Positions 8,562 to 18,102 of a stretch of DNA of 44,457 bases are shown piece by piece. Origin of the DNA: a bacterium (GTDB lineage Bacteria > Bacteroidota > Bacteroidia > Cytophagales > Cyclobacteriaceae); the NCBI GenBank assembly GCA_024743255.1, contig JANSWY010000035.1:1-44457 (forward strand), given 5' to 3'. Position 1 is the first letter of the stretch; each line of letters begins with the position of its first letter. Made by a program: the position numbers and the translations under genes. The notes beneath the pieces were generated by a model that saw nothing but the letters and a program-made list of their open reading frames with translations, was not told where the DNA came from and made no database searches.

Positions 8562-10770
8562 TTTAATTATTAACATAAAATCGCTTGTACCCTCCATTTG
8601 CTTTTTATTATGGTTTTCTGCTGTTTTAGCAGCTCAGGAGAATTATGCTGTTTTCGAAGAGAATGGCAAATTTGGTCTTAAAGATGAGATTGGAGAGGTT
8701 GTAATACCTGCGAGCTACGAGAATTTAGGTTGGTCGGATAACAATAATGTTCCTGTTGGTGGTGCTATTGGCTACAAAAGAAATGGTTCCTGGGGATTGA
8801 TCTCTGTCAAAAACAAAATTTTAACGTCTCCTGATTATCACGATCTAGTCATTCTGGAGAATCAATACATTCTAGCCTCCAGAATAGGTAAATTTTCTAA
8901 CTCTTTACTTTTTGGAATTCTAAATTTTGATGGAACTGCCAGAGTAAGTTTCAAATACCGATCAATTTCCCCAATTGATAATCAAAAGTTTTTAGTGGTT
9001 GAACAGAAAGAGGGTGTACTGAAGACCGGAATTATCACAGATAAAGATGTTGTGGTAATACCAATTGTCTACAGAGACGTCCATTTTGATGATAGAGGAA
9101 ATATCATAGTAAGAACTTTTGGAGATTTACTGGGACTGAATACTGCGGAAGGGCGCAAGGTATTGGAACCAGAGTTTAACAAAATAACCTTCCCAAAATC
9201 TGATGTGATTCGGGTAGAAAAGCATGGGTTACAAGGTGCATATAAGTTTGATGGTTCGAAATTTATTGAGATCAATAAAAAGACAATTTCATTTGATAAC
9301 GATGAGCCGTTTATTGAAGAGTTTCCGCAATGGGAATTAAGAAATACTAAGAATGAGCTTATTTCATCTATAAGTGCGGATTCAATCAAAGAGCTAGACA
9401 AAGATTTATATATCGTTAGCAGAAATGGAATTCAGGTAATAGAAAATATTGACAGGGATCATGTACTGTCTTTTCAGGGTCAGGAAGTTGATTTGATTTC
9501 TGATAAGTTTTTGATTACCAGAGGTGATGAAAAGTATCATATCTACAAAAGGAACGGAGATAAATTTTTAAAGGAGGCATATGACTCTATTTTTCTGGAT
9601 GATGAATACATTTTTACGAAGACTTTTAGAAAATCTAACCCATGGGATATTTATAGTAAATACGGGAACAAGATTTCAAAATTTGGCTATCAGGACGTTC
9701 GGAAATCTTCAGAAAGATATATCCCGGTAAAACGAAGTGGTTATTGGGGCTTTATTGATTTTAGTGGTCAGAATATTCTAAAGTGTAAATTCGATTCTGT
9801 TGGAGATTTTAAGAATAAAAGAGTAATCCTAAAGTTTTATGACACCTGGGGACTTGCAAATAATTATGGTGATTGGGTTATTCTTCCTTTTGAACACTCA
9901 TTAAAAAGGGTGTTTTCCAATACCTATCTGTCACAGAAAGAAAGAAGCCTGAAAATATATGATGGTGAAGGGAATTTACTGAGACGAACGACTGAAATTC
10001 TTGAATTCAGGGATTTTGGAATTTTAGTCAGAGGAGATAGTACTAAGGTAGGGTTGATGGGTGAGGATGGTCAGATGATCACTTCTGTTGCATATGATGC
10101 GATTGAAAACATTGAAGGTACTGATTTAGTCACAATTCGGATTGAGGAAGACCTTGGAATTATTAATAAGAGAGGACGATTGATAATTCCAATGGAGGAA
10201 CATTATCAAGAGATAGTTGGTGTAGGGCAAAACTACATTGGTATTAAGAAGGACAATAAATACGGATTTATTGATTTCAGGGGGCTGTTGAGAATAGCTA
10301 ATAGATATGACTCAATAAAATTATTTGCAGATAGCCTGGCTGCAGTAAAATTGAATGATAAATGGGGGTTCGTTGATATATATGAGAAACTTATCATCCA
10401 ACCTAATTATGAGCAAGTAGGTCAGTTTATGGATGGTGTTGCAATTGTTGGGTATCAGGGAAAGGAAGGATTAATATCTCGGAAAGGTGAGTTACTAATT
10501 GATTATAAATACGATAAAATCATCAGGACTGATTATGGCCACTTCATAGTTTACGAAAATGGGAAAGCGGGATTGGTTAATCAAACTGGTAAGTTGATAG
10601 CTTATCCCAAGTATGATTACATAAAAGATATTGGCAATGATCAGCTGATTGTCAATTCTAATGGTAGATGGGGTGTTCTCAAAAATGATGGAACTTATTC
10701 GATCCCAGCGCTCTTTCAGGAAATTATTTTTGACACTATTAATTACAGGTATCTAACCAAGAAATACTAA
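8530..10770 (+). CDS. Secreted WG-repeat protein
   Basis: About 746 residues from TTG 8530, which overlaps hemA by 32 bases. No ATG, GTG or further TTG lies between that TTG and the signal peptide, so the exact start is uncertain. A hydrophobic segment (LVPSICFLLWFSAVLA) ending in an AAQ-type cleavage site indicates export. The mature protein is almost entirely degenerate WG repeats, roughly fifteen units of the form (K)WG.id..G..vi...yd.i. Examples are YWGFIDFSGQ, KYGFIDFRG, KWGFVDIYEK and RWGVLKNDGT. WG-repeat proteins are abundant in Bacteroidota and of unknown function, thought to be beta-rich. Its TAA overlaps the stop of the convergent M16-like gene. Confidence 0.75.
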   Translation: MTWRVSHLKSDLIINIKSLVPSICFLLWFSAVLAAQENYAVFEENGKFGLKDEIGEVVIPASYENLGWSDNNNVPVGGAIGYKRNGSWGLISVKNKILTSPDYHDLVILENQYILASRIGKFSNSLLFGILNFDGTARVSFKYRSISPIDNQKFLVVEQKEGVLKTGIITDKDVVVIPIVYRDVHFDDRGNIIVRTFGDLLGLNTAEGRKVLEPEFNKITFPKSDVIRVEKHGLQGAYKFDGSKFIEINKKTISFDNDEPFIEEFPQWELRNTKNELISSISADSIKELDKDLYIVSRNGIQVIENIDRDHVLSFQGQEVDLISDKFLITRGDEKYHIYKRNGDKFLKEAYDSIFLDDEYIFTKTFRKSNPWDIYSKYGNKISKFGYQDVRKSSERYIPVKRSGYWGFIDFSGQNILKCKFDSVGDFKNKRVILKFYDTWGLANNYGDWVILPFEHSLKRVFSNTYLSQKERSLKIYDGEGNLLRRTTEILEFRDFGILVRGDSTKVGLMGEDGQMITSVAYDAIENIEGTDLVTIRIEEDLGIINKRGRLIIPMEEHYQEIVGVGQNYIGIKKDNKYGFIDFRGLLRIANRYDSIKLFADSLAAVKLNDKWGFVDIYEKLIIQPNYEQVGQFMDGVAIVGYQGKEGLISRKGELLIDYKYDKIIRTDYGHFIVYENGKAGLVNQTGKLIAYPKYDYIKDIGNDQLIVNSNGRWGVLKNDGTYSIPALFQEIIFDTINYRYLTKKY

Positions 10771-12032
10771 CTCAGATCACCGACAACTACTTGGACCAAA
10801 TCATCTTCATTGAAATACTTATTGGCAGTTTCCAGAATTTGGTCAGGTGTCACAGACTTTAGCGTATCCAGATAATCGTAATAGTATTGATAATCTACTC
10901 CAGCTAAAAGCACTGATTTGAATTTTGTGGCAATATTAAATGGAGAATCAAGACTCGAAAGAAATTGCCCGAGAAGGTAATTTGTTGCTGCTCTCAATTC
11001 AATTTCACCCACCAATTCCGATTTGAGCAACCTCATTTCTTTGAATATCTCATCAATGGTATTTTGAGTAAACTCCCTTTTTACATCTGCTGAAATCACC
11101 TGAAAAGCTGCTTCGTTTAAATGTGCGATACTTGAGTAAATTCCGTAGGTATATCCTTTGTCCTCACGAATGTTCTTCATTAATCGAGATCCAAAGTAGC
11201 CTCCAAAAACACTATTGGTAACACTTAGTAAATGAACATCCTCATGATTTCTGTCAATGCTCATCTGACCTATTCTGATGGATGACTGCATGCCGTCCTT
11301 TCTTACTAAGTCATTATTTTTTAAAATGGCGAAGGAACCTGTAGAAACTGGGTTTTCTGAGATTTGTAGTTGTCCAAAAGCATCACCTATTGTTTCTCTT
11401 ACTTCTTCAGTGACCTTCCCGCTCACAATGATCTGTGGACTACTCAGGAGTTTGTTTTGGAAAAAGCTAAGTGAGTCTTCTCGACTTAATTCAGTGATAT
11501 TAGAGGGAGTTAAAATCGTGCCATACGGATGATCTGATCCAAATAAGTTTCTTCTAAATTGCTTTGACGCTACGATATTACTCTTTTCATTATTTATCTG
11601 AAGCTCTTGAAGTTTGATTTTTTTGGCCAATTCGAACTCTTCTTCTGGCCAGATAGAATCACTCAGCAGCTCTTGAACAATTGAAAGTACTTCCTTTACA
11701 AACTTATTAAGTGTGTAAATTGTAAATGTAAAATTGTCAAAGCCAGAATTGATATCCACAAATGCTCCATAGAAGTCGAGCTTCTCAGCGATTTCCGATG
11801 AGCCGAGCTTACTTGTGCCTTCCTGTAGCATTTTGGATGCCATGAAAGATTGGCCGTTCATATCTTCCTGTACAACTCCGGATTGCAATATTAAGTCAAT
11901 TTTAACGGCTTCCTGACATGCAATATTCAGGCTATAAAGAGGAATCCCATTGGCTAAGATTGATTTCTCTGCCAATGGGATTTTAATTTTGTTTATTGGT
12001 GTAGCTGCGGGAGCTACAGTTCTATCAAGCAT
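10767..12032 (-). CDS. M16 (pitrilysin)-family protein lacking the zinc motif
   Basis: 421 residues with the two-lobed M16 fold pattern: an N-terminal lobe containing LYSLNI, SGVVQEDMNG and ML..GTS...IAEKLDFYGA, and a C-terminal lobe with GGYFGSRLM and EDKGYTYGIYSS. At the place where active enzymes have HxxEH, this protein reads FMASK (in QSFMASKMLQEGT), so both His and the Glu are replaced. It resembles the non-catalytic partners of two-subunit M16 enzymes (MPP-alpha or M16B/C type), yet no active M16 gene is adjacent. No signal peptide is seen. The ATG abuts the porV stop with no gap, so it is probably translated from the porU-porV transcript. Confidence 0.82.
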   Translation of the reverse strand: MLDRTVAPAATPINKIKIPLAEKSILANGIPLYSLNIACQEAVKIDLILQSGVVQEDMNGQSFMASKMLQEGTSKLGSSEIAEKLDFYGAFVDINSGFDNFTFTIYTLNKFVKEVLSIVQELLSDSIWPEEEFELAKKIKLQELQINNEKSNIVASKQFRRNLFGSDHPYGTILTPSNITELSREDSLSFFQNKLLSSPQIIVSGKVTEEVRETIGDAFGQLQISENPVSTGSFAILKNNDLVRKDGMQSSIRIGQMSIDRNHEDVHLLSVTNSVFGGYFGSRLMKNIREDKGYTYGIYSSIAHLNEAAFQVISADVKREFTQNTIDEIFKEMRLLKSELVGEIELRAATNYLLGQFLSSLDSPFNIATKFKSVLLAGVDYQYYYDYLDTLKSVTPDQILETANKYFNEDDLVQVVVGDLS

Positions 12033-13211
12033 TTAGTTTCCGTTTACGTCTACTTCTGGCTTGTTCATGTTGAATAGCAATGATACTCTCAAAGTATCGC
12101 CAAGAGGATCGTTTTGCTCTGGCGGGATTAAGTAAGAGAAGTCAACTCCAAATACCTGGTATCTGAAACCTAATCCAATTGTAAGGAATTTTCTATCTCC
12201 TTTATCTTCAGATTCCCAGAAGTATCCAATTCTTCCCGAGAAAATGTCTCTGTACCAATATTCAGCTCCAAATGAAAGAGTGATTTCTTTCATTTCTTCA
12301 CTGAAACCATCAGGAGCATCACCAAATGAACCAAAAGTTCCACCAAGTAATGATCTGGTATTAGGGTCCACACCTCTGATTACATTTCCATCAGCATCAT
12401 ACACTGGAGGCGAAGGAACCAATAATTTATTGGCATCTATACCTAAAGTAATTGAGTTGTAAGGGTCAAGATTGGTTTTAAATGCAGTACCAATTCTTAA
12501 GTTTCCAGGTATAAAATCTTCATTTGCTTCATTGGTATAAGTGATTTTCTGACCAATGTTTGAAATGTGTGCTCCAGCTGAGATGTTGGAATTCTTTCCA
12601 CTGAAAATAAGATCCTTTGTATAGTAAACTCCAAGGTCAACTGCTACACTAGTACCTGCTTTGGCATCCGGAGCACCAGTCACATTACCTGCAAGGTTCG
12701 ACCAGATAAATCTACCAGTAAGTCCAATACCTAGATTCTCAGTTAATTTTCTTGAGTATGTTCCATCAAATGCTAATTCCTGAGGGCTTTCTATTCCTTG
12801 TGGTAATCCCTGAATATCTGTAAGTTGGATTTCACCCAAATCAAAGTATCTGAATGATACTCCTATTGTCTGGATACGGTTAATTTTTTTGTAGAAAGTT
12901 AAGTAGGACACTGACATGTCGTCCACAATGTTACCTAGCCAAGGAACATATGATAAACTAAATCCCAGATCATCTTCAATAAACGCAAGTTTTCCGTTGT
13001 TCCAATGTACGGAATTTGCATCTGGGGAGGTAGCAACACCAAGATCTCCCATAGCTGCACCCCTGGAATCAGGAGCAAAGGAAAGGAATGGAACTGCCGT
13101 AGTTATCACTCTGTTTGTGCTGTCACTTCCTGTTACCAACTGTGCGTTAGCTACACTGCTGGCAAAAACGAATGCTGTCAGAACAGCAAGACTTTTAAAT
13201 AAATAGGTCAT
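12033..13211 (-). CDS. porV: Type IX secretion outer-membrane protein PorV (LptO)
   Basis: 392 residues with a signal peptide (LAVLTAFVFASSVANA) and the PorV hallmark PFLSFAPDSRGAAMGDLGVA followed by SPDANSVHWN. Regularly spaced beta strands (for example FGAEYWYRDIFSGRIGYFW and LTIGLGFRYQVFGVDFSY) fit a FadL-like beta-barrel. PorV is the shuttle subunit of the T9SS attachment complex: it carries substrates from the Sov translocon to PorU. It lies directly after porU with a 30-base gap that contains a TAnnTTTG element, and it is followed without a gap by the M16-like gene. Length agrees with known PorV proteins. Confidence 0.93.
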   Translation of the reverse strand: MTYLFKSLAVLTAFVFASSVANAQLVTGSDSTNRVITTAVPFLSFAPDSRGAAMGDLGVATSPDANSVHWNNGKLAFIEDDLGFSLSYVPWLGNIVDDMSVSYLTFYKKINRIQTIGVSFRYFDLGEIQLTDIQGLPQGIESPQELAFDGTYSRKLTENLGIGLTGRFIWSNLAGNVTGAPDAKAGTSVAVDLGVYYTKDLIFSGKNSNISAGAHISNIGQKITYTNEANEDFIPGNLRIGTAFKTNLDPYNSITLGIDANKLLVPSPPVYDADGNVIRGVDPNTRSLLGGTFGSFGDAPDGFSEEMKEITLSFGAEYWYRDIFSGRIGYFWESEDKGDRKFLTIGLGFRYQVFGVDFSYLIPPEQNDPLGDTLRVSLLFNMNKPEVDVNGN

Positions 13212-13230
13212 TTTTTTAATTTCTGAAGCG

Positions 13231-13238
13231 CAAAGATA
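13231..13238 (-). promoter_or_regulatory. Candidate -7 element (TATCTTTG, minus strand) ahead of porV
   Basis: On the minus strand the porU-porV gap contains TATCTTTG, an exact TAnnTTTG match, 19 bases upstream of the porV ATG. It could give porV its own transcript in addition to readthrough from porU. No -33 TTG was identified. Confidence 0.35.
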
Positions 13239-13241
13239 TAA

Positions 13242-16200
13242 TTAATTACTAATAAGTAGGCGTCTGTGTATTTCGTTTGTCGCCCCGTCCAACGAGCTTT
13301 TCATTTTAAACCTGTAAATGTAGATGCCATTTTCGATAGAATAACCATTGGCATCCTTTCCATCCCACACTATATCATCAATGGTTTCATCCGGATCTGT
13401 ATATCGAAATTGTCTGGTGAGAACATTGGATCCATCCAACGCGAAGACTTCAAAATCTATGGTAAGTTCTTCTCCATCACGGTCGTGACTGATCACAAAG
13501 GTGGTGTTGGTGGTCATAGGGTTAGGATAGTTATATACTTCGTAAAAAATAATTTTAGCTTCTGTTGAAACTACAAATTCAACAGAGCTTTCTGCAAAAT
13601 TATTGTATGTGTCCCATACTTTTATTTTTATTTCATGTCTACCGGGCTCAAGGTTGCTTAAAGGATAAGAAATCCAACCTTCCTGGTAGGTATCATTAGC
13701 GGCAGTATAGAATTCATTTAAATCAATTTCATCACCTCCATCTAATATACCCGTTAGGTTTTGACCAATACCCCGATTCGATATATTGATTCCACTTTCG
13801 TCTTTCAGGTTTACAAGCAGAAGAGGGTTTGGGCTTACATCGTCTCCCTGTTTATATCCAGTATCATTGAAATATATGGCAATCTCAGGAGGTGTCTGAT
13901 CTGTAGATGAAACCGAAGTACTCCCACCAACGACAACATCAATGTCAGCTCCACTTGCATCAGATTGTTGATCAGATGAAACTGCATATAAACTAATCTT
14001 TCCTCTATCAAAATTGTAGGATATGTTTTTAGGCACAACAAATTGGAATTGAAATTGGCCATTAATAATACTTGCTTCACCATTGAATAATAAGGTATTT
14101 CTTACTTCGTAATTGAATGGTGAATTCTCATTACCTAGTGTTTGGAAATTACTTGGTTTATCAAAAACTTTCGCTGTAAGTGTACCATTGAAGTCAGAGA
14201 CAAACTCCCCAGTTTGTGTGGTTACTTCTCCGTTAACAGTTATTACACTTAATGCCGAAAGTGTATCGTTACTATTTGATTCATTAGCAATATTGGTGAT
14301 ATCCAATTTAAAGTCAGGAATTGCGAGTCTCATCATAGGATCTCCGAGTAGCGCAAAATTTCTGTTTACTGGTCCTCTCAAGCTATTGTTTTTTGTTTTT
14401 CTTATGATATCGCCTAATCTCGGGTTTTGACCATCAACAAGCTCGAATACTGATTCATAAAAAGCTCTATTTACAACAAAATTAGTATGCGCAAATACAG
14501 GTCTTGTTGTGGTAAGTAGCGCAATTGCTCCTCCATTTGGATTTAGAATTAATTCTTCACCCCCAGAATCTTCAAGTGGAAAGTCATATTTCCCGAATTC
14601 GCAGGTAGCAGTTACAAAGACAGGCATCTTTCTTCTATTGGTTAATTCTACGAGAGTGTTTTTGGTTAAAATCCATTCATCAGCCCAAACATCGATGTTT
14701 CCATGTCCTGTGTAATTGATAATTAAGCCACCCTTGGCAAAAATTTCGTCTAACCTGGTACTTGTAGCAGCAGATCTTTCCGGAGGTCCTGCCTCTTGTT
14801 GAAATGCATCCAGATATACTTTGTTGCTATTATAGGAGGCATTGGATGTGTCCACCATGGTTGAGAGTCTTTCCGCATCCCTGTTGTGAATGTTGGAGTC
14901 ACCATCGTCAGCTACAAAATAAATCTCATTCCTCCATGGGCCAAATACATTTTTACTAGTTTCATATCGGATGATTTTATCAACCGTGGTACGGGCTTCT
15001 TCTCTACTTTTAACAGGAAGTCGTCCAACACCAATTTCCATTGTGTGATCAAAACCACTAGCCTCAATCCACTCACCTTCATCATCTTCCAGGAATCCAT
15101 AATAATCATCAGAGGAATAACTGTAAATAGGATCCATGGACTCTCTGGCTTCATAGATCGGAACAAAGTTTTGATTGATTGGGAACCTCTTTTTATAATC
15201 ATATGAGCAATCACCAAAAAGAAGTAGGTACTTAAGTTGCCCATCACCAAAATCATACAGATACTTCATGTAATCCCTAATCGCAGAAATATCCTGCATT
15301 CCTGATGAAAATTCATCATAAATTTCTTCCGTAGTTACAACTGCAACATCCAGACCATCATGACTTTCATGAAATTCAGCTAACCTTTGTGCTTCAGTTT
15401 TAAATGATGGATAGGTGACAATAACTGCATCTGTATTAGCATCTCCCAAGATGTTGAAGTTACTTCTTTTAGAATATTTGACAGGAGTAGGTAATTGTAA
15501 TCGTTCAAATACAACGAATTCCTTTAGATGATCTGTCCAGGTCGTGAATTCATCATCATTTATCACTAAAGCTTCGGGTAAGACCGGATCTGTAATATTC
15601 CATACCATTGTTGTTGTGGTAATATCCGGAATAACAAATTTACAAATCTCATGATTCGTACTCTCAAAGGATCTGAAATTCATTGATTTTCCATAAAGCC
15701 TTAAATCTCTGGAAAACTCTACAAAAATGTAGTCAAGATAGCCATTCCCCAACCCAGTAGCTGGTGCATTGTATCGGACATCTACAGTTAGATTCTCTTC
15801 TATATCGGGAAATAATGACGCTGCTCTGTTGATGGAAGTCTCAACAGGAAAGCCTACAGGATCATATTCTCCAATTGGCCTTGGAGCAATTGGTACATTC
15901 AAAAACTGTTCTCCATTAATTGAGAAGTCGAATGAAGATTCTACTTCTGATATAGCTAAAGCTCTTGTTCTGAATGATAGAAGCTTATCATCTGTTATTC
16001 CTTCAATATTCATTGGAATTTCCATTTCCAATGACGCGCCATTGAACAATTGCTTGTCAAACCAATCTCTTCCTTCACTACGAATATTAGTTACATCTTT
16101 CTCATACACTGCATAGTCATCAAACCACCGAACTACATGAGTTGACCCAAGTAATATCTCATCCTGGTTTTCAACTCTTAAGCCAGCTTTCCCTACGATG

Positions 16201-16658
16201 TTTAGGAAGTAGAATGCGGTATCGGAATATAAATTTTTTTCGTATTCAAACTGATTAGTCGCTGAGTTGTATCCGTGGTAATCCGGTCCACTAGCATAAA
16301 ATAAGACCTGGTCAGTTGGTCCAAAATCTCCATCTGCACGGCCTGTGATAAAAATTTTGTGTTCGACTAATTGAGGTCTTTCAATCTCCAGGGATTGTGG
16401 GATCATCCCGGGCGTATTTGTGCCGTAAAGTTTTATTTTATCTGGATTCAGGTTAGAAACATCAATTCCCATCGATTCCAAATAAGCTGTATTGAGTTGG
16501 TGCATACCTCTCTCAACCACTGCGAGTTTATACCATTCTCCTTCATTGAAAATGGAAACATTTCCTTTCTGTCCGAATGAATAAAGTCCAGTCAGTAATG
16601 TTATTAAAAGCGATATAAGTAGTTTTTTAGCCAATGGAGTAAATAGAATACAACACAA
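13242..16658 (-). CDS. porU: Type IX secretion signal peptidase/sortase PorU (C25 family)
   Basis: 1138 residues from TTG 16658. A second in-frame TTG at 16634 gives a tidier signal peptide (AKKLLISLLITLLTGLYSFG) and 1130 residues. The C25 gingipain-type protease domain shows VIVTYPSF, the LLFGDCSYDYK block, the catalytic His652 in YTGHGNID and Cys686 in TATCEFG. An Ig-like region follows, then a T9SS type-A-like C-terminal domain (NYPNPMTTNTTF, GKDANGYSIENGIYIYRFK). PorU removes the C-terminal signal of T9SS cargo at the cell surface and attaches the cargo to A-LPS. The operon order pssA-porU-porV places it with its partner PorV. Only the exact start is uncertain. Confidence 0.93.
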   Translation of the reverse strand: MCCILFTPLAKKLLISLLITLLTGLYSFGQKGNVSIFNEGEWYKLAVVERGMHQLNTAYLESMGIDVSNLNPDKIKLYGTNTPGMIPQSLEIERPQLVEHKIFITGRADGDFGPTDQVLFYASGPDYHGYNSATNQFEYEKNLYSDTAFYFLNIVGKAGLRVENQDEILLGSTHVVRWFDDYAVYEKDVTNIRSEGRDWFDKQLFNGASLEMEIPMNIEGITDDKLLSFRTRALAISEVESSFDFSINGEQFLNVPIAPRPIGEYDPVGFPVETSINRAASLFPDIEENLTVDVRYNAPATGLGNGYLDYIFVEFSRDLRLYGKSMNFRSFESTNHEICKFVIPDITTTTMVWNITDPVLPEALVINDDEFTTWTDHLKEFVVFERLQLPTPVKYSKRSNFNILGDANTDAVIVTYPSFKTEAQRLAEFHESHDGLDVAVVTTEEIYDEFSSGMQDISAIRDYMKYLYDFGDGQLKYLLLFGDCSYDYKKRFPINQNFVPIYEARESMDPIYSYSSDDYYGFLEDDEGEWIEASGFDHTMEIGVGRLPVKSREEARTTVDKIIRYETSKNVFGPWRNEIYFVADDGDSNIHNRDAERLSTMVDTSNASYNSNKVYLDAFQQEAGPPERSAATSTRLDEIFAKGGLIINYTGHGNIDVWADEWILTKNTLVELTNRRKMPVFVTATCEFGKYDFPLEDSGGEELILNPNGGAIALLTTTRPVFAHTNFVVNRAFYESVFELVDGQNPRLGDIIRKTKNNSLRGPVNRNFALLGDPMMRLAIPDFKLDITNIANESNSNDTLSALSVITVNGEVTTQTGEFVSDFNGTLTAKVFDKPSNFQTLGNENSPFNYEVRNTLLFNGEASIINGQFQFQFVVPKNISYNFDRGKISLYAVSSDQQSDASGADIDVVVGGSTSVSSTDQTPPEIAIYFNDTGYKQGDDVSPNPLLLVNLKDESGINISNRGIGQNLTGILDGGDEIDLNEFYTAANDTYQEGWISYPLSNLEPGRHEIKIKVWDTYNNFAESSVEFVVSTEAKIIFYEVYNYPNPMTTNTTFVISHDRDGEELTIDFEVFALDGSNVLTRQFRYTDPDETIDDIVWDGKDANGYSIENGIYIYRFKMKSSLDGATNEIHRRLLISN

Positions 16659-16680
16659 TTACGAAAAATCCCTCCTGATA

Positions 16681-17388
16681 TTATGTGGTTTTTTCTGTAT
16701 TAGAGCTGTTTTTTACATTTATAACAAGCGAAAAGAGGATATATCCCACTATTATCAACGAAATAGCAGCTTTATTCCATACCAATAGTAATACAACGGA
16801 CATCAAAATCAGTAAATATCTAGACAAATTAGGTCCAAAACCGAAGGTCTTGAATTTGAGTGACAATAGTTTTATTTCGGCAACAAGAAGGAGAGAAAAA
16901 ACTACAGTGATTGTGATTAATGATGGTAACGTCAAGAGCCAACTGCTGAAAAGATTCATTTCATTCAAATAAACAAGAGATGTAATGAAAATTGCATTTG
17001 CCGGAGTAGGTAACCCAATAAATACCTCTGATTGACGAGTGTCAATGTTGAACTTAGCCAGTCTTAGTGCTGAGAATACAATGATCAGTATCCCAAGGAA
17101 TGGTATTAATTCATTTTCAGTTTCTTTAGCTAACAAAGAATAAATGAAAAACCCCGGAAGGGCACCAAATGACACCATATCGGCTAATGAATCCAATTGT
17201 TTTCCTAATTCTGAGGACACTTTGACAAGTCTAGCAGCGAAACCATCAAAGAAATCAAATATCGCGGCAATCCAAACCATGTAGGACCCAGTGATCAAAT
17301 CGCCATTGAATATGAAAACAATCCCGATTGCTCCACTCGCAACATTGCAACTGGTTAGGAAATTTGGAAGGTGTTTTAAGATTTTCAA
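16681..17388 (-). CDS. pssA: CDP-diacylglycerol-serine O-phosphatidyltransferase
   Basis: 235 residues starting at TTG 17388, three bases after the preceding gene's stop. The CDP-alcohol phosphotransferase signature is complete: D45-F-F-D48-G-F-A-A-R53, then G62...D66...D70. Several hydrophobic membrane segments surround it. The motif LPNFLTSCNVASG at the start is typical of PssA. The enzyme makes phosphatidylserine, the precursor of phosphatidylethanolamine, at the inner membrane. It is followed 22 bases later by porU on the same strand, so the genes are likely cotranscribed. A related CDP-alcohol transferase activity cannot be excluded by motif alone, but PssA is the best fit. Confidence 0.9.
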   Translation of the reverse strand: MKILKHLPNFLTSCNVASGAIGIVFIFNGDLITGSYMVWIAAIFDFFDGFAARLVKVSSELGKQLDSLADMVSFGALPGFFIYSLLAKETENELIPFLGILIIVFSALRLAKFNIDTRQSEVFIGLPTPANAIFITSLVYLNEMNLFSSWLLTLPSLITITVVFSLLLVAEIKLLSLKFKTFGFGPNLSRYLLILMSVVLLLVWNKAAISLIIVGYILFSLVINVKNSSNTEKTT

Positions 17389-17391
17389 ATT

Positions 17392-18039
17392 TTAAGCATT
17401 TATGCCACAGAAAGGATTATGTATCTTCTCGTAACCAATTGTAGTAGTATCACCGTGCCCGGGATATACTTTAGTGTCATCTGGAAGAATAAATAACTTT
17501 TCCCGAATATTTTGGATTAATTGATCGTGATTTCCTCCTGGCAAATCTGTTCTGCCAATGCTATTAAGGAATAACACATCCCCTCCTATTAATTGTTTAG
17601 TTTCAGCATCGTAGAATACTATGTGTCCCGGAGCATGCCCAGGAACGAACAAAATATCCATACTTGAATTACCAAATGTCAATTGCATTCCTTCATCCAA
17701 AAACAGGTCAGGCTCGATAGCTTCGTATTGTTGAAAGCCATAAGATGAAGCATATACTTCAACCGATCTTAGTGTCTGCAAGTCAGTTTTGTGCATGTAA
17801 AAATCAACCCCGTATTCACGCTTCACAAAAGCATTTCCAAGCACATGGTCTATGTGGCAATGTGTATTGACAAGCTTAACTACTTTAAGACCTTGGCTGG
17901 CAATAAAAGTTTTCAAAATTTCCTTTTCCTGAGGCTCATAGCAACCAGGATCTATTATTACAGCTTCTTTACTTTCATCGTATACCACATATGTATTTTC
18001 TACAAATGGGTTAAATGCAAAGGATTTTATTTCAATCAT
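17392..18039 (-). CDS. Metallo-beta-lactamase-fold hydrolase (glyoxalase II-like)
   Basis: 215 residues. The zinc-binding motif THCHIDH has H60, H62, D64 and H65. Later ligands are H in PGHAPGH, D in IGGDVLF, and H in VYPGHGD. The size and the YVVYDESKEAVIIDPG opening fit the short glyoxalase II-like or YcbL type found across Bacteroidota. Members hydrolyse thioesters such as S-lactoylglutathione or related substrates, but the true substrate here is unknown. It is the first gene of the minus-strand run leading to pssA, porU, porV and the M16-like gene. Its start diverges from an FAD oxidoreductase across a 63-base gap that contains the palindrome ATTTGCAAAT. Confidence 0.85.
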   Translation of the reverse strand: MIEIKSFAFNPFVENTYVVYDESKEAVIIDPGCYEPQEKEILKTFIASQGLKVVKLVNTHCHIDHVLGNAFVKREYGVDFYMHKTDLQTLRSVEVYASSYGFQQYEAIEPDLFLDEGMQLTFGNSSMDILFVPGHAPGHIVFYDAETKQLIGGDVLFLNSIGRTDLPGGNHDQLIQNIREKLFILPDDTKVYPGHGDTTTIGYEKIHNPFCGINA

Positions 18040-18102
18040 CTTGATTTCCCTAATTTGATTTGCAAATTTGCTAGATTAAATCCATTTGACAAACACTGAG
18101 CA

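Noticed and set aside
18072-18090. Palindrome around ATTTGCAAAT between the divergent hydrolase and oxidoreductase genes
   Set aside because: Short AT-rich palindrome without a second copy or a regulator nearby; not enough for an operator call.
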